The notes below the pieces were generated by a model. That model saw only the letters and a program-made list of their open reading frames with translations. It did not search any database and was not told the origin of the DNA. A program made the position numbers and the translations under genes. A stretch of 22,337 bases of DNA. Origin: Pseudomonadota bacterium (lineage in GTDB: Bacteria; Pseudomonadota; Gammaproteobacteria; Steroidobacterales; Steroidobacteraceae). Shown here in pieces: positions 1-8,368 of the stretch. How positions within the stretch are numbered: position 1 is the first letter of the stretch; each line of letters opens with the position of its first letter. The stretch covers positions 1 through 22,337 of the forward strand of contig JAJZLX010000068.1 of the NCBI GenBank assembly GCA_021850555.1. Direction: 5' to 3'.

Positions 1-344
1 GCGGGCGCAGCACCGTCCTCTACAGCGCAGTGGGCCCGCTTCCCGCCGGCGCACGCCCATCGGGCGAGGGTCTCGGCCGGCGGATGGGCGAGCTGCTGGC
101 GCGCATCCTGGCGGGCGTGCCGCAGCACCGGCGCGTGCTGCTCGCGGGGGGCGACACTTCGAGCCACGCGGTCGCGCAGCTTGGCCTGTCGGCGCTCACT
201 TGGGCCGGACACCTCGAACCTGGCGCGCCCTTGTGCCGCGCCCATGCCGACGGACACTCCCGTCACGACGGGCTGGAGTTGGTTCTCAAGGGCGGACAAG
301 TGGGGAGCGAGGAATTCTTCGAGCGCGTCAGGCTGGGCAGGTAG
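1..344 (+). CDS. Four-carbon acid sugar kinase, C-terminal part (OtnK/DUF1537 family), 5' end off window
   Basis: The reading frame is open from base 3 with no stop until 344, so the gene enters from the left edge; the in-frame GTG at 30 is probably an internal valine. Visible motifs belong to the C-terminal nucleotide-binding domain of the four-carbon acid sugar kinase family: GGDTSSHAV, then PGAPLCRA, then ELVLKGGQVGSEEFF close to the C terminus. Family members phosphorylate C4 sugar acids such as threonate, erythronate or their 2-oxo derivatives in the cytoplasm, usually before an aldolase/decarboxylase step. Only about 113 residues of a protein that is normally about 420 long are present, so substrate cannot be read. 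The gene converges on the GH144-like gene with a 197-nt gap containing GC-rich short hairpins but no clear U-tract terminator. Family assignment is firm; the substrate is unknown. Confidence 0.85.
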   Translation, partial: GRSTVLYSAVGPLPAGARPSGEGLGRRMGELLARILAGVPQHRRVLLAGGDTSSHAVAQLGLSALTWAGHLEPGAPLCRAHADGHSRHDGLELVLKGGQVGSEEFFERVRLGR

Positions 345-541
345 GTCTCCTGTGTCATAGCAAAGAACATCGCACTCGCGGCCCTTGTGGCCGGCCCGCG
401 GCCAGCACCGATCTGAGGTTCCTTGCATTGGTCGACTCACGGCGATCCGAGCCCCGGGGAACCGTTGGTGCCGGAAATATCGTTGGCCCGCGTGCCGCGG
501 GAGTACCGCAGAATTTCCCGTTCACACCAGGCTCGCATTCG

Positions 542-2701
542 CTACTCCAGGGCCGGGGTTCCCGAAAGCCACCCGCCCGTGAAACCAGCGCGCTGCAGGC
601 CCCTGCGGATGACGCCGTTGCGGCGCATCACGCTCCATACCAGACCGCTGCGGTAGTTCTCCAACATCATCAGGATCGGACCCTGATCGATACCCAGATA
701 CCGGTTGTCAAACCAGCCGACACCGGGCACGACGCTGCCGGATGCCGGGGTAACATCGGTGTACTGGAAGCTCGGGTTCAGAGCATCGTGAAAGCCGTAC
801 TGGCCGAGGGCGTAGTTGCCGTAATCCGCTTGCATCGCCTCTACGGTCGAAATCACGATACCGGGCGCAAAGACAATCGAGCTCAGCGCTGCCGTGGGTG
901 CGACCGTGCCATCGTCATAGGCGCCCCGCAGGCCTGCCCCGCGCATCGAGTAAGCCTCGAAACTGCGTACCTGCCCACCGGGATCCGTGAAACTGAATGC
1001 GCCCGGACCGTCACAGGCGGTAAGACCCCACAGATCGGCGCCATACCCGGTCCATCCGTGCGGATTGGCCTCGGCATAAGCCTGCTGTGATTCCGTAGCG
1101 CGGCGGCTGTTGATGAAGTAGTCGATGCCTTTGCTCCGCATGTAGGCATCCTGGATGCCGCGAAAGTCGATCCAGGCCTCGGAATACTGCGAGCCAAAGA
1201 GCGGCCCGAAACTGAGCTGTTCGCGGCCGTAATAGGTACCCCAGAATTGGGGATAGGTTGCGGTCCACCCGGCCCAGGCGCTCGCCGGCAATGCGTACGT
1301 TGGTGATCCGAGCGCCTCGATGTAGAGAATCATCGCTTCGTTGTAGCCCTGCCAATTGTAGGACGAGAATCCTGATTCCGGTGTCCAGTCGAGATTGATC
1401 AGCGGATAGTTGCTCTGCGCCATCCATTGCCAGTTGACGCGCCGAAACAGTTCGTCAGCCACGGCCTGGATCTGGTTATCGGTGGTACTGCCGTCATCAA
1501 AATAGCCTGCATCAAACAGAACGCCGGCCATCAGCAGCGCATTGTCGACCGACGAGAGACCCGTGGTGGTGCCATAGCGTGCGCCGGTATTCAGGTTGAG
1601 GAAATGATAGAAGAGCCCCTGATAGCCGCTGTAACCACTGGCGCCGGTCCCCTGCGGCGCGTCGTATAGAAAACTCAACGTGGTCAGCACGCGTTGTGCG
1701 GCTTGCGCACGGGTGACCCAGCCGTTCTGTACGCCGATCGGATATGCGCTGAGCGCGAAGCCGGTCGCGGCAATGCTGGCATAGGGCGAAGGTCCGCCGG
1801 CCGTGGAATAGTGATCGGGCGCCAAGCCGTTGCTGGAATTCGTGGTGTCCCAGAAATAGTTGAATGTGTCCTGCTCGATCCGCACGAACGAGGCCGGCAA
1901 GGCCGGCCGCACCTGAACCGTCAGCGGCGTATTTGCGGTCTGGCCGTCACTGTATCCCTGGAGTTCGAGCGTGTAGGTGTTCAGCGTCACCGTGGTTGTC
2001 GTGCTGAGCGTCACACGCTGCGTTCCCGAAGCCGCGACCGAGCCGGCGTTGGTGCTCACCTGCATGCCGGCGGGCGCATTGGTCAAGCTCAGCGTGACTG
2101 GCGCGGATGCCGCTGGATTGACGTTCACGGTAAATGTGGTCGAACCACCCGCCGGCTGTGACAGCACGGCGGGCGTGGCACTGATTTGCAGTGCACCCCC
2201 CGCAGCGGCCTGCACCTGCACGGTAAGATCGACCGTACCGGTCAGCCCTCTCTGGCTGCCACTGAGCGCCACCGTATAGGTGCCCGGCGCCGTCGAGGCG
2301 GCGGCGGTCAGAATTTCCGTCTGCGTCCCAGATCCCGCACCAGAGTCGGCTGCGGTCGCGACTTGCAGTCCCGCGGGCGCGTTGATCAGGACCACCGTTA
2401 CCGGACTGTAGGCGGCGGGAGCCGTGCCCAGCGTGAATGTCGCCGACGCTCCGGAGGTGACACTTACGCTGGCAGGCTCAGCGATGAGCGTAAGATTGAG
2501 CACACTCGGCCCCACGCTCGGCCCGGACGTTGCGCTGCCACCGCAACCGGCCAGCGTGACTCCCAGCAACAGGATCACCACGCTGCCCGCAACGCGCATC
2601 GATGTGGCGAGGAGGCGCATCGCTATTGGCATCGGGCGCACCACGGGAACTGCGGCACAGCATGAGGCCGCCCGGCCGCACCTGCGCCTGAACAAACGCA
2701 T
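542..2701 (-). CDS. Secreted GH144/glycoamylase-like glucanase lipoprotein with two Ig-like repeats
   Basis: A 719-residue protein. A hydrophobic stretch followed by a lipobox (LAGC, Cys53) predicts a lipoprotein. Two repeats of about 95 residues (about 73-165 and 170-266) share an Ig-like pattern: a Thr/Ser-rich strand, then NAPAGLQV or NAPAGMQV, then a TYT strand. From about 272 to 700 comes a glycoamylase-type alpha/alpha-barrel domain with FNYFWD (280-285), SIAATGFALSAYPIG (309-323), SSVDNALLMAG (383-393), GYNEAMILYIEALGSP (452-467), DLWGLTACDGP (556-566) and GWFDNRYLGIDQGP (662-675). This domain defines GH144, whose characterised members are endo-beta-1,2-glucanases; beta-1,2-glucan as substrate here is inference. 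The start is uncertain: ATGs at 2632, 2620 and 2599 give a more normal signal length, and none has a strong Shine-Dalgarno. It lies 180 nt downstream of the ABC ATPase in the same direction, so it may share the transporter transcript. Confidence 0.85.
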   Translation of the reverse strand: MRLFRRRCGRAASCCAAVPVVRPMPIAMRLLATSMRVAGSVVILLLGVTLAGCGGSATSGPSVGPSVLNLTLIAEPASVSVTSGASATFTLGTAPAAYSPVTVVLINAPAGLQVATAADSGAGSGTQTEILTAAASTAPGTYTVALSGSQRGLTGTVDLTVQVQAAAGGALQISATPAVLSQPAGGSTTFTVNVNPAASAPVTLSLTNAPAGMQVSTNAGSVAASGTQRVTLSTTTTVTLNTYTLELQGYSDGQTANTPLTVQVRPALPASFVRIEQDTFNYFWDTTNSSNGLAPDHYSTAGGPSPYASIAATGFALSAYPIGVQNGWVTRAQAAQRVLTTLSFLYDAPQGTGASGYSGYQGLFYHFLNLNTGARYGTTTGLSSVDNALLMAGVLFDAGYFDDGSTTDNQIQAVADELFRRVNWQWMAQSNYPLINLDWTPESGFSSYNWQGYNEAMILYIEALGSPTYALPASAWAGWTATYPQFWGTYYGREQLSFGPLFGSQYSEAWIDFRGIQDAYMRSKGIDYFINSRRATESQQAYAEANPHGWTGYGADLWGLTACDGPGAFSFTDPGGQVRSFEAYSMRGAGLRGAYDDGTVAPTAALSSIVFAPGIVISTVEAMQADYGNYALGQYGFHDALNPSFQYTDVTPASGSVVPGVGWFDNRYLGIDQGPILMMLENYRSGLVWSVMRRNGVIRRGLQRAGFTGGWLSGTPALE

Positions 2702-2881
2702 TCACCACGAGGCCGGTCACTCGCCGCGCGACCCGGCAGCACGATGTCCATGAGTTCGCGAGTGCCGGACGCGTTCCCGAATGCATGGGCGACTGTCCAC
2801 GCCGCAGCCGACGCCACCGCTGGCCGGCGACCGGGGCGCGTTACCGAAGAGCCATCACCGATATTGCTGCGCGGCTGCGCA

Positions 2882-3910
2882 TCAGCCTTGCAGACGTCTT
2901 CCGGTTGCACGGTCAAACGCATACAAGTCTTCTCTACGGAACCACAAACGCAGCTCGTTATCCCGCCGGAGCTCCGGATTCGGTGCAACCCGTGCGATGA
3001 CGCGCGATCCGTTCCGACTTATCTCCACCTGCCATTCTCCCCCGAAGGATTCGATCCGCTCGAGCCTCCCGGCAATGAACGCATCGGCGCTCGAGCTGGG
3101 TTGCAGCAGCAATCGCTCCGGACGAATACCGTAATCAATGCAATGCGCATCCAACCCGGAATTCTCCAACCAATCGCCGTCGAGGAAATTCATCGGGGGC
3201 CAGCCCACGAAACCGGCCACGAAGCGATTACTGGGTTCCTTGTAGATGCCATCCGGCGTGTCGATCTGCTGAATCTGCCCGTCCGCCAGCACGACCACGC
3301 GCTGACCGAGCGACAGGGCTTCCGATTGATCGTGCGTCACGTAAACCATCGTCGTACCGAGCGCCGTGTGCAGCGCCGACAGCTCACGGCGCATCTCGGC
3401 CCGCAACGGAATATCGAGGCTCGAGAGCGGCTCATCGAGCAGGAACACACCCGGTTCGCGCAGCATGGCGCGCCCGAGCGCGGTCCGCTGCCGCTGCCCC
3501 CCCGACAGTTCCCGCGGGTAGCGTCCCAGCAACGCCTCGAGACCCAGCCGGACGGCGGTCCGCCGCACGCGGGCATCGACGATCGCTCTGGCGACGCGCC
3601 GCACCCGTAGTCCGAATGCGAGATTCTGGTACACCGTCATGTGCGGGTAGAGCGCGTGATTCTGAAACACCATGGCGACGTTCCGTTGCTGCGGCGGCAG
3701 GTCATTGACCCGTTGCCCCCCGATCCGTATGTCGCCACTGGTGATCTTGTCGAGCCCCGCAACGCACCGCAACAGGGTCGATTTTCCGCACCCTGAAGGG
3801 CCCACCACCGAGATCAGTTCGCCGTCGTTCACCGTGCAATCGATATCCTGCAAAACGACCTGACGGTTCGCAAGGAGTTTCGACACCCTCTGCAGTTCGA
3901 GGCGCGCCAT
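2882..3910 (-). CDS. Carbohydrate ABC transporter ATP-binding protein (MalK/UgpC type)
   Basis: A 342-residue ATPase that would energise the two permeases encoded just upstream. All ABC motifs are intact: Walker A GPSGCGKST (37-45), Q-loop Gln83, signature LSGGQ (135-139), Walker B VFLLDE (155-160) and switch His193 in VTHDQ. After the nucleotide-binding domain, a C-terminal region of about 110 residues (about 235-342) includes GIRPERL and a final LWFRREDLYAFD stretch, as in the TOBE/OB regulatory domain of MalK/UgpC/MsmX ATPases. Length is near the usual 350-370. The ATG is one nucleotide past the stop of the preceding permease, so translation is probably coupled. MsmK/MsmX-like ATPases can serve several importers, but a dedicated ATPase is the simplest reading in this complete cassette. 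Confidence 0.95.
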   Translation of the reverse strand: MARLELQRVSKLLANRQVVLQDIDCTVNDGELISVVGPSGCGKSTLLRCVAGLDKITSGDIRIGGQRVNDLPPQQRNVAMVFQNHALYPHMTVYQNLAFGLRVRRVARAIVDARVRRTAVRLGLEALLGRYPRELSGGQRQRTALGRAMLREPGVFLLDEPLSSLDIPLRAEMRRELSALHTALGTTMVYVTHDQSEALSLGQRVVVLADGQIQQIDTPDGIYKEPSNRFVAGFVGWPPMNFLDGDWLENSGLDAHCIDYGIRPERLLLQPSSSADAFIAGRLERIESFGGEWQVEISRNGSRVIARVAPNPELRRDNELRLWFRREDLYAFDRATGRRLQG

Positions 3911-3911
3911 G

Positions 3912-4739
3912 TCAGTCCGTCAGGCTGCCGGCAGAAACAGCCCGAAGATAGTAGCGCTGCGACGCAAGGAAAACAAACATCATGGGCAGGATCGCAACCG
4001 TCGCGCCGGCAGCCATCAACCCGATATTCTGATAATGCTCCCGATCGATCGACGCCAATGCGACCGGCAATGTCTGCATGTCCACCTTCTGCATCGCGAT
4101 CATCGGCCACATGAAGTCGTTCCAGCTCACCACGAACGTCAGTACCGCAACCGCCGCAAGCATCGGCGCCATCAGCGGCACCACCACCGAGAAGAATGTC
4201 CGCCACTCGCTCGCACCGTCGATCCGCGCGGCATCGAGAACGTCCGCCGGAATCCCGCGTGCATAGGCCTGAATGAGCACTATGCTGACCGCATTGGCCG
4301 CCGCGGGCAGGATCAGCGCCGCATAGTGATTGATCAGGTGCACCGCACTGAACATCTCGAACAGGGGCAGAACCAGTGCCTGATTGGGAACCAGGACGGC
4401 GAACATCACGATCCATGACACCAGTCGGTGCGCGCGGAATTTGGCCTGGGCGAGCGCGTATCCGGCCAGGCCCGCAACCAATACCGACAAGGGGGTGGTG
4501 GCCGCCGCGACGATCAGGGAATTGAGGAAATAGTAGCCGATCCTCTGCTGGTGGACGATGTTCACCATGTTCACGAGCGTCGGATGATCGGGCCACAGCG
4601 GCGGCGTTCCGGCAAATCGCTCCGGCGCCCGCATGAAGGCAATCGAGGTTACCCATAACAGCGGGAACAATGTGGCCAACGCCATCACGATCAGCGCCGC
4701 GTAGGTCGACACCCGGACCAGCACGCCCTTCGCGCTCAC
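3912..4739 (-). CDS. Sugar ABC transporter permease, MalG/UgpE type
   Basis: A 275-residue inner-membrane protein with six predicted hydrophobic segments (about 12-32, 70-95, 108-128, 138-158, 187-207 and 240-260). The cytoplasmic EAA loop that docks on the ATPase is seen as DAARIDGASEWRTFF (169-183) followed by VVVPLMAP. The C terminus, QRYYLRAVSAGSLTD, matches the QRYFVxGLTAGAVKG ending typical of MalG/UgpE permeases, which supports the subfamily. The start codon is GTG at 4739, placed one nucleotide after the stop of the partner permease. It would form a heterodimer with the 4741-5616 product. The transported sugar cannot be read from sequence; the neighbouring glucanase suggests an oligosaccharide. 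Confidence 0.93.
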   Translation of the reverse strand: MSAKGVLVRVSTYAALIVMALATLFPLLWVTSIAFMRAPERFAGTPPLWPDHPTLVNMVNIVHQQRIGYYFLNSLIVAAATTPLSVLVAGLAGYALAQAKFRAHRLVSWIVMFAVLVPNQALVLPLFEMFSAVHLINHYAALILPAAANAVSIVLIQAYARGIPADVLDAARIDGASEWRTFFSVVVPLMAPMLAAVAVLTFVVSWNDFMWPMIAMQKVDMQTLPVALASIDREHYQNIGLMAAGATVAILPMMFVFLASQRYYLRAVSAGSLTD

Positions 4740-4740
4740 G

Positions 4741-5616
4741 TCAATCCCCCCGCCATACCGCCCGCGTATGGCGCTGCAGCCATGCGAACAGCCACATGAT
4801 AACCGTCAAAACCATCGCCAAGGCGCTCGCCACCCCCCAACGCCACCAGCGAAAGCCCCGATCGTACATCAGCAGCAGCAGGCTCATCGTACTGCCCATC
4901 GGCCCGCCCTGGGTCAGAACATAAGGCTCGGCGAACAACTGCCAATAGCCCGCTGCGTCCAGAAGCGCGAGCAGACCGAGCGTCGGAGCCAGCATAGGCA
5001 CCGTAATGCGCAGCAACTGCTGCATCATCCCTGCGCCCTCGATGCGCGCGATATCATAAAGTTCGTCCGGAATCTCGCGGCGCGCCGCTGCGACGATGAT
5101 CATTCCGTATCCGAATCCTTTCCAGACGACGACTACGGTGATCGCAAGCAACGCCAGGCTCGGCGTACCCAGCCAGTTTGGCGTGGGCAGATGGGCCGCG
5201 GCGAGCAATCTGTTTACAAGTCCGTAGCGCGTATTGAGCATGTAGCGCCAGCTGATCGCGACCGCCACAGTCGAGCACACGACGGGTAGAAAGAAGGCTG
5301 TTCGAAACAGACCGCGCCACCGCGCCGAGATCGACTCGATCATGAGCGCACAGATCAGCGACAGCGCCAGGGTTGCCGGAACACCGACGAGGACGACGGT
5401 CATCGTGGTCTCAACGCCCTGCCAGGCGGCACGGTCGTGGAGCAGGTGAATGAAGTTGGCGACTCCTATGAAATGCAGATCAGCGCCATTGGCGAGCGAA
5501 TAGATGTTGAAGTCCGTCATGCTGAGTCCGAGCACGCCGATGAGCGGAACAAAGACGAAGAGCACGATCAGCAATAGGGCCGGTAGGATGAAAAACAGCG
5601 CGGTCAGCGACTTCAT
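4741..5616 (-). CDS. Sugar ABC transporter permease, MalF/UgpA type
   Basis: A 291-residue permease. An N-terminal hydrophobic helix (about 6-30) is followed by LSMTDFNIY, a motif position typical of MalF/UgpA-type permeases. Further hydrophobic segments lie at about 72-95, 105-125, 152-178, 205-225 and 262-282. The EAA loop reads ELYDIARIEGAGMMQQ (185-200) followed by LLRITVPMLAP. The motif FAEPYVLTQGGPMGST (228-243) is a hallmark of the MalF/UgpA periplasmic and membrane region. The ATG overlaps the stop of the solute-binding protein gene by four bases (ATGA), a strong sign of coupled translation. It pairs with the downstream MalG-type permease. Confidence 0.93.
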   Translation of the reverse strand: MKSLTALFFILPALLLIVLFVFVPLIGVLGLSMTDFNIYSLANGADLHFIGVANFIHLLHDRAAWQGVETTMTVVLVGVPATLALSLICALMIESISARWRGLFRTAFFLPVVCSTVAVAISWRYMLNTRYGLVNRLLAAAHLPTPNWLGTPSLALLAITVVVVWKGFGYGMIIVAAARREIPDELYDIARIEGAGMMQQLLRITVPMLAPTLGLLALLDAAGYWQLFAEPYVLTQGGPMGSTMSLLLLMYDRGFRWWRWGVASALAMVLTVIMWLFAWLQRHTRAVWRGD

Positions 5617-6908
5617 GGCTGTTTTCCCACGACTCGCCTGCGACCTTTCCCGGGTTCCCGACTCAGGAGCGCCCGACGCTCGGCCAGCCAGTAGTTGACC
5701 CGACGGTCAAGCTGATCAGTGGCGGCGCGGATCGATACGCCTCCGATCACGACCTGCTCGGCCATGCGGCGCATGCCGTGCATGATTTCACCCCACTCGG
5801 GAATCTTCGGAAACGGCTGAACTCGGCCGAGTTGTACACGGAAGGCGTTCAGTTTGCGGTCGGTCGCCAGCGGCGCGAAGGTCCAGGGTCCGCGTCGCGC
5901 CGGCAAGTCGCCGGTAAGTGCGAACAGGCGCACCTGCTGGCGGTTCTGCAGCATATAGCGGACGAACGCGCGCGCGAGCGGCTGACGGCGCGAGCGCCTG
6001 AAGATCACCAGGTCCGAGCCGTCGATCAGCGAGGTGCCCGCGCCGCGCGGTCCGGGCATCGGGGCCGTCATCCACAAGTGTTGGTCCTGTGGCTGCAGGA
6101 AGCGGCGGAACTCGCCGATATTCCACGGTCCCGAGACATAAAAGACGAAATCGCCGCGCGCCATCTGCCACCACAGGTTGATCAGCTGGCGGTCGGTGAT
6201 GCGCGGCGCGAGCCGTTGTGCGAATAAGTTCTTGTAGAACCGCAATGCGGCACGGAAGGACGGGCTGGCGAAATTTCCATAGCGATCCCCGTCGCGAAGC
6301 ACGGACGCGGGCTCCTGCAGCGCCAGGACCTCGAGGAATTCGTATTCATTGATCGGCGCAAGCAACGGATATTGACCCGGCTTGAGGATTCGGCGCACGG
6401 CTTGCAGCTGCTTCAGCCATCCGCTCCAGGTGCGCGCGGGCCGACGGTAGCCGGCACGATGCAGAACGGCCGGCAGGTAGAACAGCACCCGTGTGTCGAC
6501 GTACCACGGCGTGCCGTAATAGCGGCCGTTGAAACGTGTGACATCGAGGGCCTCTTGGAAAAAATCCCCGGCAACCGGTCGTTGAGGAACGATCGCGTGC
6601 AACGTCACCAGGGTCGACAGATCGGTATCTCCGACCTGGGCGACATCCGGAGGATCGCCCGCTGCGACTGCGGAGAGAAGGCGTGCCTGGGCGGAGCTCC
6701 AGGCGAGATTTTCCACGCAAACATGCGTTCCCGGATGTTCTCGCTCGAAGCCTGGAACCATGCGTTGCAAGGCAGTGGCTTCGACACCGACCGCCCAGAC
6801 GTTAAGACCACATGGCGAACGGGCGCAGCCTGCGCACGCAAGCGCTGCCGAGGCCAACGCAGGAGCCATTGCGTTTCGCAGCAGCTGCACTGTCCTCGGG
6901 AGTTTCAC
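5613..6908 (-). CDS. Extracellular sugar-binding lipoprotein of ABC importer (family 1 SBP)
   Basis: A 431-residue solute-binding protein, first gene of the importer cassette. An N-terminal hydrophobic stretch ends in LACAGC (Cys25 and Cys28); Cys28 is the likelier lipidated residue, although position -3 is Cys rather than Leu, so the lipobox is atypical. The mature protein looks like a type 1 sugar-binding protein: LNVWAVGVEATALQRMVPGFE at the start, AAGDPPDVAQVGD (about 82-94), FNGRYYGTPWYVDTRVLFY (about 125-143), and a later GPWNIGEF and APMPGPRGAGTSLIDGSDLVIF. These correspond to the hinge and substrate-cleft segments of MalE/UgpB-like proteins. The start at 6908 is GTG with a GGCAGG-like stretch upstream; ATG at 6869 would leave a signal without positive charge. 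The ligand is unknown; an oligosaccharide released by the neighbouring glucanase is a reasonable guess. Confidence 0.9.
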   Translation of the reverse strand: MKLPRTVQLLRNAMAPALASAALACAGCARSPCGLNVWAVGVEATALQRMVPGFEREHPGTHVCVENLAWSSAQARLLSAVAAGDPPDVAQVGDTDLSTLVTLHAIVPQRPVAGDFFQEALDVTRFNGRYYGTPWYVDTRVLFYLPAVLHRAGYRRPARTWSGWLKQLQAVRRILKPGQYPLLAPINEYEFLEVLALQEPASVLRDGDRYGNFASPSFRAALRFYKNLFAQRLAPRITDRQLINLWWQMARGDFVFYVSGPWNIGEFRRFLQPQDQHLWMTAPMPGPRGAGTSLIDGSDLVIFRRSRRQPLARAFVRYMLQNRQQVRLFALTGDLPARRGPWTFAPLATDRKLNAFRVQLGRVQPFPKIPEWGEIMHGMRRMAEQVVIGGVSIRAATDQLDRRVNYWLAERRALLSREPGKGRRRVVGKQP

Positions 6909-7285
6909 GACCTGCCCATTGGAATCGACGCCGGCGCCGTGGCGCGGAGCACCACCGCCGCGACGGCGTATGCAGGCAGTCCCGCGCCCAATCCGCGCCC
7001 AATCGGTTCGGCGCTATGCGCCGGCGCTGACGACTCGTCGCTCGCGAAACGAGATGAGGGATGATACATGTGGATCCGGTCCCGATGGGTTCGACCGCCG
7101 CCGCGCACGATCTGCCGCGACGTGAGCGGCGCGCACGGGAAACTTGCGCTGGAGAGCAGGGTGGCGTGCGGAGCCGAGCCCGACCGGCAATGTGGCATAT
7201 GACTGAAGGCAAACGACCATCGCATCGCCGGGTTCATCGCCAGTCCGACAGCATCGGTTTGGTTCGAAGCTCGAACCTTTGGATG
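6909..7285 (-). promoter_or_regulatory. 377-nt non-coding region between lacI-type gene and ABC operon; contains tandem 11-bp repeat and weak operator-like site
   Basis: No coding sequence is credible on either strand. It must hold the ABC operon promoter unless that operon is read through from the repressor gene. Visible elements are a perfect tandem repeat of CGCGCCCAATC (6983-6993 and 6994-7004) and, overlapping its end, an imperfect palindrome GCCCAATCGGTTCGGC (6997-7012). The latter fits the AANCGNTT core of LacI-family operators but not the flanks seen elsewhere in this window. A further inverted repeat lies at 7261-7277. No convincing -35/-10 pair was found. Confidence 0.4.
7261..7277 (-). 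repeat. Perfect 7-bp inverted repeat just after the lacI-type stop codon
   Basis: GGTTCGA-AGC-TCGAACC, arms of 7 and a 3-base centre, lies 8 nt beyond the TAA of the LacI-family gene. In RNA of the minus strand it would form a tight hairpin, but it is followed by AAACCGATG and not by a U-tract, so it is not a canonical intrinsic terminator. It could be an mRNA-stabilising hairpin, a weak terminator, or a protein-binding site for the ABC operon 353 nt upstream of its start. Confidence 0.5.
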
Positions 7286-8347
7286 TTACACTCGACCCTG
7301 CCGGGTCCGGGATGCCTCAGCGCGCACAGTCGGCAGTATCGCCGCCGGGTCCGTCGAGCGCCGCACAATCAGGGTCGTCGGCAGCGGCTGTGTGCCGGGG
7401 CTCGGAGGCAGGCGGGCGCGGCCCTTACGATTGATTGCCGCGACAAGCCATTCGAACGCTTCCAGTCCCTGCTGCGCTACCGGCGGTCGCACTGTCGTAA
7501 GGGGCGGGGTGGTGAAACGCGCGGTCGGAATATCGTCAAACCCCGCGACAGCGATCTCATCGGGCACGGCTACGCCTGCCGAAGCCAGTGCCTCGAGGCA
7601 ACCCACGGCCATGTTGTCGTTGGCCGCAAAAACCGCTCGCGGCTTGCGTACCCGTGTTGCCAGGTACGCGCCCGCCTCGCGTCCGGCCTCTTCGGAGTAG
7701 TTGCCCCTGATGTCACGCTGCACGCGCATGCCGAGGCTGCGCGCGGCGGCGTGGAAGCCCCGGGCTCGCTCGGCTGCATCGAAATTGTCCGCGGGGCCCG
7801 CGATATGCACGACGTCCTTGTAGCCCAGCAGCGCGAAGTGCTGTGCAACTTGCGACGCGCCGCCGGCATTGTCGACGGTGATGGCCGGCGCGTCACCCAC
7901 CGGGCCCGGCGCATTGAGCAGCACCGTCGGCACCGTGAACGGCAATTCGGCAAGACGGCGATCGGCGTCTACGAACGGTGCCATGAGGATCACCCCATCG
8001 ACTTGTCCGTGAATGAGCGCGAACACCTTCGGCGCCTCCGCGAGACGCCCATGCAGGCTTGCGACCAGCAGGCTTTGTCCATGTGCATGGGCGCATTGGT
8101 CCAGCTCCCGGATCAATTCGGAGAAGAACGCGCCATGCATGTCCGGCAACAGAACCGCGATGGTGCGCGTGCGGCCGGTACTGAGCGCTCGCGCGGCAGC
8201 GTGCGGGACGTAGTTCAGCTCGCGCGCCGCGTGCAGCACCGCCTCGCGAGCCGATCGCGTGACCCCGTCGGCCCCATTCATGACCCTCGACACGGTCGCC
8301 GTGGAGACTCCGGCCAGCTTCGCCACATCCCGAATACTTATGGTCAA
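7286..8347 (-). CDS. LacI-family transcriptional regulator
   Basis: A 353-residue repressor. The N-terminal helix-turn-helix reads ISIRDVAKLAGVSTATVSRV, followed by ELNYVPHAAARALSTGRT, which contains the hinge helix that inserts in the operator minor groove. Residues about 60-330 form the periplasmic-binding-protein-like sensor domain: TIAVLLPDMHGAFFSELI, VDGVILMAPF, HIAGPADNFDAAERARGF, AVFAANDNMAVGCLEAL and EIAVAGFDDIPTARFTTPPLTTV, all standard LacI/GalR landmarks. The start is TTG at 8347, supported by AAGGAG at 8359-8354 with a 6-nt spacer. The effector is probably a sugar from the pathway. It lies between the two minus-strand carbohydrate operons, and a LacI-type operator lies 22-35 nt upstream of its start, so self-repression is likely. 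Confidence 0.95.
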   Translation of the reverse strand: MTISIRDVAKLAGVSTATVSRVMNGADGVTRSAREAVLHAARELNYVPHAAARALSTGRTRTIAVLLPDMHGAFFSELIRELDQCAHAHGQSLLVASLHGRLAEAPKVFALIHGQVDGVILMAPFVDADRRLAELPFTVPTVLLNAPGPVGDAPAITVDNAGGASQVAQHFALLGYKDVVHIAGPADNFDAAERARGFHAAARSLGMRVQRDIRGNYSEEAGREAGAYLATRVRKPRAVFAANDNMAVGCLEALASAGVAVPDEIAVAGFDDIPTARFTTPPLTTVRPPVAQQGLEAFEWLVAAINRKGRARLPPSPGTQPLPTTLIVRRSTDPAAILPTVRAEASRTRQGRV

Positions 8348-8368
8348 CTTTGTCTCCTTCGGCGCTCG

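Noticed and set aside
345..541. GC-rich inverted repeats as a bidirectional terminator between the kinase and the GH144-like gene
   Set aside because: Short stems such as GGCCG-GCCCG-CGGCC near 390-404 exist, but there is no U-tract on either strand, so a terminator cannot be supported by sequence alone.
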